From Bacteroidales bacterium UBA6828 (GTDB taxonomy: Bacteria; Bacteroidota; Bacteroidia; Bacteroidales; Paludibacteraceae), in assembly GCA_002452095.1 (NCBI GenBank), contig DKEG01000057.1, positions 33,083 to 72,304 on the forward strand: a DNA stretch of 39,222 nucleotides. Direction: 5' to 3'. The notes under the pieces are model-generated. The model searched no databases. It had not been told where the DNA came from and saw only the letters and a list, made by a program, of their open reading frames with translations. Position 1 is the stretch's first letter. The number at the start of each line of letters is the position of its first letter. Below, in pieces: positions 1-8,459 of the stretch. A program made the translations under genes and the position numbers.

Positions 1-22
1 GTAGAAAGGACGTAGAAAGGAT
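1..22. repeat. 11-bp direct repeat at window edge (2 units seen)
   Basis: GTAGAAAGGAC and GTAGAAAGGAT stand head to tail at 1-11 and 12-22. The array may continue to the left of the window. The 11-bp period is the same as in several other intergenic tracts of this window. The rest of 23-111 holds no gene or clear signal that I can see. Confidence 0.6.
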
Positions 23-111
23 TGGTGTTTATAAGGCTTTCGAACCGCTCTTTTATACATTTTATGCAGAAAAATAGTGCATAATTGCATATCATTTTCC
101 CCTTCTGACAC

Positions 112-143
112 AAAAAAGAGCGAGGTGCAAAACACCTCGCTCT
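112..143 (-). terminator. Rho-independent terminator of the GH3-family gene
   Basis: AGAGCGAGGTG (117-127) pairs perfectly with CACCTCGCTCT (133-143) around a 5-nt loop. Read on the minus strand, the 11-bp stem is followed by a run of U from 116 down to 112. It lies about 70 nt past the stop codon of the gene at 212-1906, as expected for an intrinsic terminator. Confidence 0.85.
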
Positions 144-211
144 ACATTTTCTTTTATTTCTTTCGTTTCCCTCGCAACGATGCACTGCGTAGGCGCACTG
201 AAGACATTCTG

Positions 212-1906
212 TTACTCTACCACCAGTTTCTTGAACTTGGCGTGGCGTTTCTCGTCCTGGAGCAGCAGGTTCATCTTGAACTGTCCGTCGCGGGCACCCT
301 CGGCGATGCACTCCGCTTTGAACTTCTCAAACGACTGCTCTACAAGGCGGTGCGTCAGCGGGTCTTTCACGCGGAACGACGCACGCTTGGCAGCGTACTC
401 TATATTGATGTCTTTCAGTACCTTGTCCACCACTTTGGTAAACTCCTCCGCCTGCGCCTGCGTGGTCTGTTGGTCGGCGAACTCGTAGTAGAAATGGTAT
501 GCCGACAACTCCATATCGGCAAAGCCGACGAAGAAGCGGGTCTGCAAGCCCGTCTGCTTCTCCGCCTCGTGGACAGCCTCAATGAACTGACGCTCGTGCA
601 GTTTCTCGCCCGTCATGGTTACAATGCCGTTCACCTTCTGAATCATGTGGACGGTAGGCGTGTTGCAGAACGGGTCGCCCACCTCGACAAGGTCGTTCAT
701 ATTGTAGCGGTAGAGACCGGCAAAAGTGGTTACATACGGGCAGTAACGCTTGCCCTTTTCGAGTTCCCAGAGTTGCAGGAAATGCTTGTTGTCGCTGTCG
801 AGTTCGTCCTCGGCGATGAACTCGTAGTAGTGGAAATGTGGGAAGAGGACGGTATTGAGCGTGTCGTCCAACACCAATCCGAAACGGCACTCGGAAGCAA
901 AATAACCGAACTCCTGATGGAGCATACCCTTGGGGAAGGAGTCTTTGAATTTCTCGACATACACTTTGGTATTGCCGCACTTCCATGTATTGAGTATCTG
1001 GAGATTAGGCCAGTAGTGTTTGGGCAGTACGGTGCCGTACTTTGCCTTGAGCGCACGCAGTTCGTCGGCACGTTCGGGGTTGGGTTTGAGGTATGGTTGA
1101 ATGTCATCGCGTATCCATTGCGGGATATTGAGCGAGGCTTTGAGCGTACCCTTTTCGATGTCGTTGCAATAGTCCTCAAAGTACTCATTGACATTGTTCT
1201 GCATCTCCACGATGGTGGACGGGTTGGCGGTAACGATAAGCGTTACATTGCGCTCGATACCCATACGCATAATGGTGTAGTAGCGGGCGGTGTAGTCCTC
1301 AATGGAGAATACGGAGGCGGGCGAGGCATACAGTTTCTTGACAAACTTGGGGCAGTCGCGCTGGGTAACGCCGCTCACGGAGCCGTACATCGTGCCGTCG
1401 GGGGCTTCGCCTTCTTTCACTTTGCCCACGATAGACACAATCTTGCCAGTGAAGACCTTCGGGCGGTTCTTGATGAAATTGAACAGCCATACCTTGGTCA
1501 TCTTGCCGTAGATGTTGTTGAGGTATTCTTTGGTAATAGGCACCCATTTCGGCTCTTTGGTCGTACCCGAAGTAGTGGCGTACATAATCGGTTTGCCGGG
1601 GAAAAGGATATTCTCGCCGCCGTTCTTGTGCTTCTCTACGTATGGACGAAGGTCCTCATAATCATTCAGGTGCACGTATTTCTGATAGCGTGCGTAGAGT
1701 TCGGTGTCGGTCGGGGCTTTGAGTATCTCGGCGAAATGGTGCTCCTTGCCATACTCGGTATCGCGTGCGTAGGTAAGAATGGCACGGAGTGTCTTTTCTT
1801 GCGACTTGCGCGGGTTACGACTGGCATGTTTGAGAATCAGATACTGTATCCCACCTGCGCAACCGAGCAGGAAATTCGGGACAAAAGGACAAGAATTCTT
1901 TTCCAT
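212..1906 (-). CDS. GH3 auxin-responsive promoter family protein
   Basis: This 564-residue protein belongs to the GH3 family of adenylate-forming enzymes. In plants these conjugate amino acids to small acids such as jasmonate or auxin; the bacterial members have no settled substrate. The ATP/AMP-binding signature T-S-G-T-T-K-E-P-K is visible at residues 112-120. Later motifs typical of the family include FASECRFG and YRYNMNDLVEV, the latter near the AMP-contacting region. Length is normal for the family. There is no signal peptide, so it is probably cytoplasmic. It is transcribed alone, ends in its own terminator (112-143) and diverges from the esterase gene. The family call is secure; an amino-acyl ligase activity is inferred from the fold and the substrate is unknown. 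Confidence 0.88.
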   Translation of the reverse strand: MEKNSCPFVPNFLLGCAGGIQYLILKHASRNPRKSQEKTLRAILTYARDTEYGKEHHFAEILKAPTDTELYARYQKYVHLNDYEDLRPYVEKHKNGGENILFPGKPIMYATTSGTTKEPKWVPITKEYLNNIYGKMTKVWLFNFIKNRPKVFTGKIVSIVGKVKEGEAPDGTMYGSVSGVTQRDCPKFVKKLYASPASVFSIEDYTARYYTIMRMGIERNVTLIVTANPSTIVEMQNNVNEYFEDYCNDIEKGTLKASLNIPQWIRDDIQPYLKPNPERADELRALKAKYGTVLPKHYWPNLQILNTWKCGNTKVYVEKFKDSFPKGMLHQEFGYFASECRFGLVLDDTLNTVLFPHFHYYEFIAEDELDSDNKHFLQLWELEKGKRYCPYVTTFAGLYRYNMNDLVEVGDPFCNTPTVHMIQKVNGIVTMTGEKLHERQFIEAVHEAEKQTGLQTRFFVGFADMELSAYHFYYEFADQQTTQAQAEEFTKVVDKVLKDINIEYAAKRASFRVKDPLTHRLVEQSFEKFKAECIAEGARDGQFKMNLLLQDEKRHAKFKKLVVE

Positions 1907-1994
1907 TGGATATAATCTTATATTCTATTTTTCTATCTTGTTGACATTCCGAAATGCAACGCCGCAATAAATATGCCAATGTATTATGTTTGCG

Positions 1995-2002
1995 TATATT
2001 TG
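1995..2002 (+). promoter_or_regulatory. Candidate -7 element for the esterase gene
   Basis: TATATTTG matches the Bacteroidota -7 consensus TAnnTTTG and lies about 100 nt before the esterase start codon. No TTG sits at the expected distance upstream, so the assignment is weak. The 187-bp divergent spacer shows no other clear site. Confidence 0.25.
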
Positions 2003-2099
2003 GGCATAACCTGCGAAAAACAAAACGCTTTTCTACAACTGTCAATGCACACAACTACGCATTTCGAGTTGGTGCAATTTTTGTAGTGCAACTTTGGGT

Positions 2100-2855
2100 A
2101 TGAGTGGGTATAAGAAAATAGGACTGGTGGTAATAAGCCTCCTTGTAAGCCTCAACGCATATGCACGAATGGATACCATCCGCATAGCGGCGCACGACTC
2201 TGTGCCGCTCTATATGACCGTTTATACCCCACCCTGCTATTCACCCGACTCGGTATATCCTGTGCTGTATCTGTTGCATGGGATACATGGCAATCAGTAT
2301 TCGTGGGAAGAGAAAGGGCATATCAGTTCGCTTGCCGACAGCCTGATTACAAATGACAGTATTTGCCCCGTCATAATCGTAATGCCGCTGTGCATCGTAC
2401 ACGACTCGACCTACGCCACCCGTATTCCAGACTATATCCGCTGTATGCACGACTACCTGCACCATATCAAAAAGGGCGAGTTCGAAGTATATTTCCCCGA
2501 GATAAAGACTTATATCGCCAATCATTATCCCGTCCGGACAAGCAGAAATGCCATTGCCGGTTTGTCCTCCGGCGCACGGCAAGCCGCCATCATCAGTCAA
2601 ACCGACCATTTTGCGGTAGTAGGGCTGTTCTCGCCCGTATTGGGGAAGCACCAACTTCCTTACGAGAAGGCCGACTGCGTGTATTGGATTCGCAGCGGCA
2701 GGAGCGATCTGTTCTATCCCCGTGCACGGAAAGCCAACCGTTACCTCAACCGCAACGGAGTGGAACACGATTTCGAGCAGACAAGCGGACACCACAACTG
2801 GAAAGTATGGCGAACATACATCGGTGATTTTCTGATTTTTGCTTTTGGCAAATAG
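2100..2855 (+). CDS. Secreted alpha/beta-hydrolase, putative esterase family
   Basis: This 251-residue protein starts with a signal peptide (basic MSGYKK, then a hydrophobic stretch to about residue 22), so it is exported. It has the esterase-D/feruloyl-esterase type fold: an HG oxyanion motif at 60-61 in YLLHGIHG, a GxSxG nucleophile elbow GLSSG at 154-158 with Ser156, and a C-terminal HHNW (231-234) holding the probable catalytic His. It therefore probably hydrolyses carboxylic esters, perhaps acyl groups on polysaccharides, but the substrate cannot be read from the sequence. I chose the ATG at 2100 over the in-frame TTG at 2094 because the signal peptide begins cleanly there. It stands alone, convergent to purC, with a hairpin between them. 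Confidence 0.82.
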   Translation: MSGYKKIGLVVISLLVSLNAYARMDTIRIAAHDSVPLYMTVYTPPCYSPDSVYPVLYLLHGIHGNQYSWEEKGHISSLADSLITNDSICPVIIVMPLCIVHDSTYATRIPDYIRCMHDYLHHIKKGEFEVYFPEIKTYIANHYPVRTSRNAIAGLSSGARQAAIISQTDHFAVVGLFSPVLGKHQLPYEKADCVYWIRSGRSDLFYPRARKANRYLNRNGVEHDFEQTSGHHNWKVWRTYIGDFLIFAFGK

Positions 2856-2886
2856 CGCAAAAACCCATTTGTAAACCCTACATAAA

Positions 2887-2928
2887 ATACCGCTCCCCTG
2901 CTCTGTTACCAAAGCAGGGGAGCGGTAT
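2887..2928 (-). terminator. Perfect 16-bp hairpin between esterase and purC, probable operon terminator
   Basis: The 16 bases at 2887-2902 pair without mismatch with 2913-2928 around a 10-nt loop. The hairpin lies 21 nt past the purC stop, read on the minus strand, where it is followed by UUUUA. It lies 32 nt past the esterase stop, read on the plus strand, where no U-run follows. It most probably ends the long nucleotide operon and may also serve the esterase gene. Confidence 0.75.
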
Positions 2929-2948
2929 AGAATATCTGTACTACCTCT

Positions 2949-3905
2949 TTAGATGGTTTTGAGGTAGGCGGAGACATTACTTTCAATGCGGGCAGCGAGG
3001 GCGGCGGGGGTAAGGGACTCCGATTTGACGAATTTCTCGCCGGTGATGTGCTCGTAGAGTTCGATATAACGGTCGGTGATGCCGGCAACGATGGCGGGGG
3101 TCATCTCGGGGACTTGCTGCCCCTCTTTGCCTTGAAAGCCCTCGGACATCAGCCACTCACGGACAAACTCCTTGGAGAGTTGGCGTTGCGGCAAGCCGTT
3201 GCGGAAACGCTCCTCGTAGCCGTCGGCGTAGAAATAGCGGCTGGAGTCGGGCGTATGCACCTCGTCCATAAGCAGAATCTTGCCGTTGTACTTACCGAAC
3301 TCGTACTTGGTATCGACCAGAATCAAGCCGTGTTTGGCGGCAATCTCCTGACCGCGGCGGAAGAGCACCATAGCGTACTGCTCGATTTGTGCGTACTCGT
3401 CGGCAGGCACCAGTCCGCGGGCGATAATCTCCTCGCGCGAGATGTCCTCGTCGTGGGTTCCGATTTCGGCTTTGGTGGTGGGGGTGATGATAGGCGCAGG
3501 GAAGGCTTCGTTCTCGCGCATACCATCGGGCAGGCGGACACCGCAAATCTCACGGACACCCGACTTGTAGGCACGCCATGCGCTGCCGCAGAGGTAGCCG
3601 CGAACAATCATCTCGACAGGATAGCCCTCACAACGGAGACCGACCGACGCCATCGGGTCGGGGGTAGCGAGGAGCCAGTTGGGCACTATGTCCGCCGTGT
3701 CGCGGAGGAACTTGGCGGCTATCTGGTTGAGTATCTGCCCTTTGTAGGGGATACCCTCGGGCAGGATAACATCGAAAGCCGAGATACGGTCGGTAGCCAC
3801 CATACAGAGCAGGTTCTGACCGAGGAAATAGACATCACGTACCTTACCATGGTACACTCCCGTCTGACCAAGAAACGAGAAAGAGGTTTGAGTTAATGCG
3901 TTCAT
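2949..3905 (-). CDS. purC: Phosphoribosylaminoimidazole-succinocarboxamide synthase (SAICAR synthetase)
   Basis: PurC joins CAIR and aspartate, with ATP, to give SAICAR, the eighth step to IMP. The 318-residue product has the family N-terminus with KVRDVY near residue 21 and the ATDRISAFD signature near 37-45. Other conserved blocks are the SAWR segment and the KAEIGTHDE segment in the middle. It is of the longer type (about 300 residues) rather than the short form of about 240 residues seen in E. coli. It is the last gene of the cluster, 112 bp after carB, with a palindromic element filling that spacer, and is followed by the hairpin at 2887-2928. Function is secure. Confidence 0.95.
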   Translation of the reverse strand: MNALTQTSFSFLGQTGVYHGKVRDVYFLGQNLLCMVATDRISAFDVILPEGIPYKGQILNQIAAKFLRDTADIVPNWLLATPDPMASVGLRCEGYPVEMIVRGYLCGSAWRAYKSGVREICGVRLPDGMRENEAFPAPIITPTTKAEIGTHDEDISREEIIARGLVPADEYAQIEQYAMVLFRRGQEIAAKHGLILVDTKYEFGKYNGKILLMDEVHTPDSSRYFYADGYEERFRNGLPQRQLSKEFVREWLMSEGFQGKEGQQVPEMTPAIVAGITDRYIELYEHITGEKFVKSESLTPAALAARIESNVSAYLKTI

Positions 3906-3922
3906 TATTTTTATTGATTTTT

Positions 3923-4009
3923 AAGACCCCCTCCAACTCCCCCTTCAAAGGGGGAGAGTTCAGATGCTCTGAATTCCCCTCCTCTGAAGGAGGGGTTAGG
4001 GGAGGTCTT
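3923..4009. repeat. Full-length C-rich palindromic (MITE-like) element between carB and purC
   Basis: The 87-bp element begins AAGACC and ends GGTCTT. Its left arm (3923-3960) and the reverse complement of its right arm (3972-4009) are near-identical, joined by a short centre with CAGA/TCTG. Each arm itself contains a small hairpin of a C-run and a G-run. Single arms of the same family recur at 28514-28544, 29951-29985 and 31230-31265. No open frame is inside it, so if mobile it would need an enzyme supplied elsewhere. Confidence 0.75.
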
Positions 4010-4017
4010 GCTGTTTT

Positions 4018-7000
4018 TTATTTATATTCATCCCATGAGCGGATGTCGAGGTCGTCGAGGCGAATGGTGCAGAAAGCGTTGATGAACGCAGCAGCCAGAC
4101 GCGGGTTGGTGAGCAAGGGGATGTTCAAATCGACTGCGGCACGGCGGACGGGGTACGACTTGTCCTGCGAGGGGTCGGAGACGATGTCCTTGGGGATAGA
4201 GACAACCATATCAATCTTGTGGGCGTGCATGAGGTCGAGCGCCTGCGGCTGCATATCCTTGTCGTGGGGGTGATAGACGAGCGTAACGGGTACGCCTATC
4301 TCGTCGAAGAAACGCTTGGTGCCCGGTGTGGCATAGAGCGTGTAGCCTTTTTCCACGAGTTGGCGTGCCGCCTCCTGGAGAGCGACCTTGTTCTTCGCCC
4401 CGCCGATAGTGAACAGCACCGACTGCTTCGGAATACGTTGTCCGACAGAAAGCATAGACTGCAACAGGGCATGGTTGGCGTCCTCGCCGAGGCAACCGAC
4501 CTCACCCGTAGAAGCCATATCGACACCGAGGACGGGGTCGGCATTCTGGAGACGGTTGAAGGAGAACTGCGAGGCTTTGACACCCACATAGTCGAAGTCG
4601 AAGAGCGACTTGGCGGGTTTCTCGACCGGCAGATGGAGCATGATGCGCGTAGCGATGTCTATAAGGTTGATTTTCAGTACCTTGGAGACAAAGGGGAAAG
4701 AGCGCGAAGCACGGAGGTTGCACTCGATGACCTTAATCTCGTTGTCGCGGGCGAGGAACTGGATATTGAATGGTCCGGAGATATGGAGTTCGCGGGCGAT
4801 ATTCCCCGAGATTTTCTTGATACGGCGGACGGTCTCGACATAGAGTTTCTGTGCGGGGAACATAATAGTGGCATCGCCCGAGTGGACGCCTGCAAACTCG
4901 ACATGCTCCGAGATAGCATAGGCAATAATCTCGCCGTCACGCGCCACAGCATCCATCTCCACCTCTTTGGTATTGAGCATAAACTTGGAGATGACCACAG
5001 GGTGCTGTTTGGAGACGTTAGCCGCCAGTTGGAGGAACTTGGTCAATTGCTCCTGATTGGAGCAGACATTCATAGCGGCACCGGAAAGGACGTATGAGGG
5101 GCGTACGAGGACGGGGAAGCCGACCTTGTCAATGAAACGCTGCACGTCGTCCATCGAAGTGAGAGCACTCCATTCGGGCTGGTCGACGCCGATACGGTCG
5201 AGCATGGCGGAGAACTTGTCGCGGTCTTCGGCATTGTCGATAGACTGCGCCGAGGTACCGAGGATAGGCACACGCTGGGCATCGAGTTTGAGGGCGAGGT
5301 TATTGGGTATCTGCCCGCCCGTAGAGACGATGACGCCAAAGGGGTTCTCGAGTTCGATGATGTCCATCACACGCTCGAAAGTGAGTTCGTCGAAATAGAG
5401 ACGGTCGCACATATCGTAGTCGGTAGAGACGGTCTCGGGGTTGTAGTTAATCATCACCGAGCGGTAGCCGTTGTTGCGGATAGTCTGCAACGCCTGCACG
5501 CCGCACCAGTCGAACTCGACCGAAGAGCCGATACGATATGCCCCCGAACCGAGGACGATGATAGAGCGGTGGTCGCCTGTGTACTGCACATCGGACTGTG
5601 TACCCGAATAGGTGAGATAGAGGTAGTTGGTCTGCGCCGGATATTCGGCAGCGAGGGTATCTATCTGCTTGACAACGGGCAGGACACCGATAGACTTACG
5701 GTAGGTACGGAGCATGAGGACGGCAGAGTCCATATCCATCTTCTGACCGAGACCGATAGCGCGGGCAATCTGGAAATCAGAGAATCCCTGCTGCTTGGCA
5801 CGGCGGAGAAGGTCGGCACTCAGATGGTCGAGCGATTCGACACGGCGCAAACGGGCATCGGTCTGAATGATATTGTCGAGACGCTGGAGGAACCAGCGGT
5901 CGATACGCGTGAGGGCGTGTATACTATCGATGGAATAGCCCTCGTACATAGCCTGTGCGATAGCGAAAATACGCTTGTCGGTAGGCGCAGAGAGGGCGGC
6001 ATCGAGGTCGTCCACGTGGAGGGCTTTGTTCTCGGTGAAACCATGCATACCCTGCCCTATCATACGGAGACCTTTCTGAATAGCGTCCTCGAAGGTGCGC
6101 CCGATAGCCATCACCTCGCCGACGGATTTCATAGACGAACCGAGTTCGCGGTTGACACCGCGGAACTTGGACAAGTCCCAACGGGGAATCTTGCAGACCA
6201 CATAGTCGAGCGCAGGTTCGAAGAACGCGGGCGTGGTCTTGGTGACGCTGTTGTTGAGTTCGAACAGCCCATAGCCCATACCGAGTTTGGCAGCCACGAA
6301 AGCGAGCGGATAGCCCGTAGCCTTGGACGCCAGTGCCGAGGAGCGCGAGAGGCGGGCATTGACCTCGATGACGCGATAGTCTTCGCTCTCGGGGTCGAAA
6401 GCATACTGGACGTTGCACTCGCCCACGATACCGATATGGCGGATGATACGGATAGCCAGCGCACGGAGTTTGTGGTACTCGGCGTTGGTGAGCGTCTGTG
6501 AGGGGGCGATGACAATAGACTCGCCCGTATGGATGCCGAGCGGGTCGAAATTCTCCATATTGCAGACGGTGATACAGTTGTCGTAGCGGTCGCGCACCAC
6601 CTCATACTCGATTTCTTTCCAACCCTTGAGTGATTTCTCGACCAACACCTGGGGCGAGAAAGAGAAGGCTTTTTCGGCAAGGGTGTTGAGTTCGTCCTCG
6701 TTGTCGCAGAAACCCGATCCGAGTCCGCCGAGGGCGTACGCCGCACGGATAATGACAGGATAACCAAGGTCGGAAGCCGCCTTGCGTGCCGCCTCGATTG
6801 ACTCGCACGCCTCCGATTTGATGGTCTTGACCCCAATCTCGTTGAGCCGCTCCACAAAGAGTTCGCGGTCTTCTGTGTCGATAATCGCCTGCACGGGTGT
6901 ACCGAGCACCTGCACGCCGTATTTCTCCAAAACGCCTGTGCGATAGAGTTCCACACCGCAGTTGAGGGCGGTCTGCCCGCCGAAAGAGAGCAGGATACCG

Positions 7001-7248
7001 TCGGGACGCTCCTTGGCAATAATTTTCTCGACAAAATAGGGCGAAACGGGTTCGAAATATATTTTGTCCGCCACGCCTTCGGAGGTCTGGACGGTAGCGA
7101 TATTGGGGTTGATAAGCACAGTGCTTACCCCCTCCTCGCGCAGGGCTTTGAGTGCTTGCGACCCCGAATAGTCGAACTCGCCCGCCTCACCGATCTTGAG
7201 TGCACCCGAACCGAGAACAAGAACCTTTTTTATGTTGTCTAATTTCAT
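4018..7248 (-). CDS. carB: Carbamoyl-phosphate synthase, large subunit
   Basis: CarB makes carbamoyl phosphate from bicarbonate, ATP and ammonia channelled from CarA. It feeds PyrB, and arginine synthesis if present. The 1076-residue length is standard. Two homologous ATP-grasp synthetase halves are visible: the first begins MKLDNIKKVLVLGSGALKIG and the second about residue 560 with IIVLGSGAYRIGSSVEFDW. A C-terminal MGS-like allosteric region (about residue 940 onward, with FTIGGAKNKVALQEAA) follows. It lies 74 bp after carA, separated by a 9-bp repeat array. In E. coli the MGS region binds UMP and ornithine; the same regulation here is only an assumption. Confidence 0.96.
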   Translation of the reverse strand: MKLDNIKKVLVLGSGALKIGEAGEFDYSGSQALKALREEGVSTVLINPNIATVQTSEGVADKIYFEPVSPYFVEKIIAKERPDGILLSFGGQTALNCGVELYRTGVLEKYGVQVLGTPVQAIIDTEDRELFVERLNEIGVKTIKSEACESIEAARKAASDLGYPVIIRAAYALGGLGSGFCDNEDELNTLAEKAFSFSPQVLVEKSLKGWKEIEYEVVRDRYDNCITVCNMENFDPLGIHTGESIVIAPSQTLTNAEYHKLRALAIRIIRHIGIVGECNVQYAFDPESEDYRVIEVNARLSRSSALASKATGYPLAFVAAKLGMGYGLFELNNSVTKTTPAFFEPALDYVVCKIPRWDLSKFRGVNRELGSSMKSVGEVMAIGRTFEDAIQKGLRMIGQGMHGFTENKALHVDDLDAALSAPTDKRIFAIAQAMYEGYSIDSIHALTRIDRWFLQRLDNIIQTDARLRRVESLDHLSADLLRRAKQQGFSDFQIARAIGLGQKMDMDSAVLMLRTYRKSIGVLPVVKQIDTLAAEYPAQTNYLYLTYSGTQSDVQYTGDHRSIIVLGSGAYRIGSSVEFDWCGVQALQTIRNNGYRSVMINYNPETVSTDYDMCDRLYFDELTFERVMDIIELENPFGVIVSTGGQIPNNLALKLDAQRVPILGTSAQSIDNAEDRDKFSAMLDRIGVDQPEWSALTSMDDVQRFIDKVGFPVLVRPSYVLSGAAMNVCSNQEQLTKFLQLAANVSKQHPVVISKFMLNTKEVEMDAVARDGEIIAYAISEHVEFAGVHSGDATIMFPAQKLYVETVRRIKKISGNIARELHISGPFNIQFLARDNEIKVIECNLRASRSFPFVSKVLKINLIDIATRIMLHLPVEKPAKSLFDFDYVGVKASQFSFNRLQNADPVLGVDMASTGEVGCLGEDANHALLQSMLSVGQRIPKQSVLFTIGGAKNKVALQEAARQLVEKGYTLYATPGTKRFFDEIGVPVTLVYHPHDKDMQPQALDLMHAHKIDMVVSIPKDIVSDPSQDKSYPVRRAAVDLNIPLLTNPRLAAAFINAFCTIRLDDLDIRSWDEYK

Positions 7249-7277
7249 ACTAGCAATTTTGGGGGTTTCTATAAGTT

Positions 7278-7317
7278 CTAGAAAAACTAGAATATCTAGA
7301 ATATCTAGAATATCTAG
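7278..7317. repeat. 9-bp CTAG array in the carA-carB spacer
   Basis: CTAG occurs at 7278, 7287, 7296, 7305 and 7314, exactly 9 bp apart, with unit CTAGAATAT. The array begins a few bases past the carA stop codon and ends about 30 nt before the carB start. The same 9-bp family fills the purT-folD and guaB-pyrB spacers. Confidence 0.9.
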
Positions 7318-7322
7318 GATTT

Positions 7323-8435
7323 TTAATGGAGTAGTTTTATAAACTCATCAAAGAGGAACTCGGTATCTACGGGACCGGAGCAGGCTTCGGGGTGGAACTG
7401 CGCGGAGAACCACGGGAGCGAGCGATGGCGGATACCCTCGTTGGAGCCGTCGTTCATATTGACAAAGAGCGGTTCCCAGTCGGGCGAAAGCGTGGTGGTA
7501 TCGACGGCATAGCCGTGGTTCTGCGAGGTGATGAAACAGCGGTCGGTATCCACTTGGCGCACGGGCTGGTTGTGGGAGCGATGACCATACTTGAGTTTGT
7601 AGATCGTAGCCCCGGCCGCCTTGCCGAGCAGTTGGTTACCCATACAGATACCCATCAGCGGGCGCACATCGGCGGAGTCGGCTTTTGCCAATTCGACATC
7701 CATAAAACGGCGGATATTCTCCACGGCAGCGGAACAGGTATCGGGGTCGCCGGGACCATTGGACAGGAATAGTGCATCGAAATCGAGCGTGTTAAAATCA
7801 TAGTTCCACGGCACGCGGATTACCTCCACACCACGGCGGATAAGGCAACGGATGATATTGTGTTTCACGCCGCAATCCACCAAGACGACCCGTTTGGGTG
7901 TCCCCTCAACCGGCACAGCGGGGGCATAGCGAATGACTTCTTTGGTAGAAACCTTGTCCACGAAGTTGATGCCCTCGTATTGCGCCTCGGGTGCGTCCTC
8001 ACAGCCCTCGATAGAGATAGTACCCATCATCACGCCATGCTCGCGCAGCAGTTTGGTCAGGGCGCGGGTGTCAATACCCGTGATACCGGGGATATGCTCG
8101 CGGCGGAGCCAGTCGCCCAGTGATTCGCAGGCATTCCAATGAGAGTATGCACCGCTATACTCCGAGACGATGATGGCGGAGGCATAGATACGGTCGGACT
8201 CCATAAACGTAGCGAGACCGTTGTTTTCCATCGTGAAAGGCGGTACACCATAGTTGCCGACAAGCGGATAGGTGAGCACCATCAACTGCCCCGCATAAGA
8301 GGGGTCGGTGAGCGACTCGGGATAGCCCGACATAGCGGTGTTGAACACCACTTCGCCCGAAACCGAACCCTCGTAGCCAAACGAGGTGCCGATAAACTCG
8401 GAGCCGTCGGAGAGACGCAAGATTGCTTTACTCAT
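7323..8435 (-). CDS. carA: Carbamoyl-phosphate synthase, small (glutaminase) subunit
   Basis: CarA hydrolyses glutamine and passes ammonia to CarB. The 370-residue protein has the N-terminal CPSase domain (SGYPESLTDPSYAGQ near 36-50) and a class I glutamine amidotransferase domain. The nucleophile is Cys264 in GICMGNQ and the partner residues are H348 and E350 in FHPEA. The usual GICLGHQ reads GICMGNQ here. The catalytic Cys-His-Glu set is intact, so I see no reason to doubt activity. It starts 24 bp after purF and leads into carB. That carAB sit at the far end of the cluster, away from pyrBCDEFK, is worth noting. Confidence 0.96.
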   Translation of the reverse strand: MSKAILRLSDGSEFIGTSFGYEGSVSGEVVFNTAMSGYPESLTDPSYAGQLMVLTYPLVGNYGVPPFTMENNGLATFMESDRIYASAIIVSEYSGAYSHWNACESLGDWLRREHIPGITGIDTRALTKLLREHGVMMGTISIEGCEDAPEAQYEGINFVDKVSTKEVIRYAPAVPVEGTPKRVVLVDCGVKHNIIRCLIRRGVEVIRVPWNYDFNTLDFDALFLSNGPGDPDTCSAAVENIRRFMDVELAKADSADVRPLMGICMGNQLLGKAAGATIYKLKYGHRSHNQPVRQVDTDRCFITSQNHGYAVDTTTLSPDWEPLFVNMNDGSNEGIRHRSLPWFSAQFHPEACSGPVDTEFLFDEFIKLLH

Positions 8436-8459
8436 TTATATTGTATTATAAGTTGGTTC

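Noticed and set aside
77..1915. A 612-codon open frame on the plus strand opposite the GH3-family gene
   Set aside because: It is an antisense shadow of a well-supported gene, runs through that gene's terminator, and its translation shows no family motif.
2094..2099. A TTG start for the esterase
   Set aside because: It adds only two residues before a normal signal peptide that starts at the ATG at 2100.
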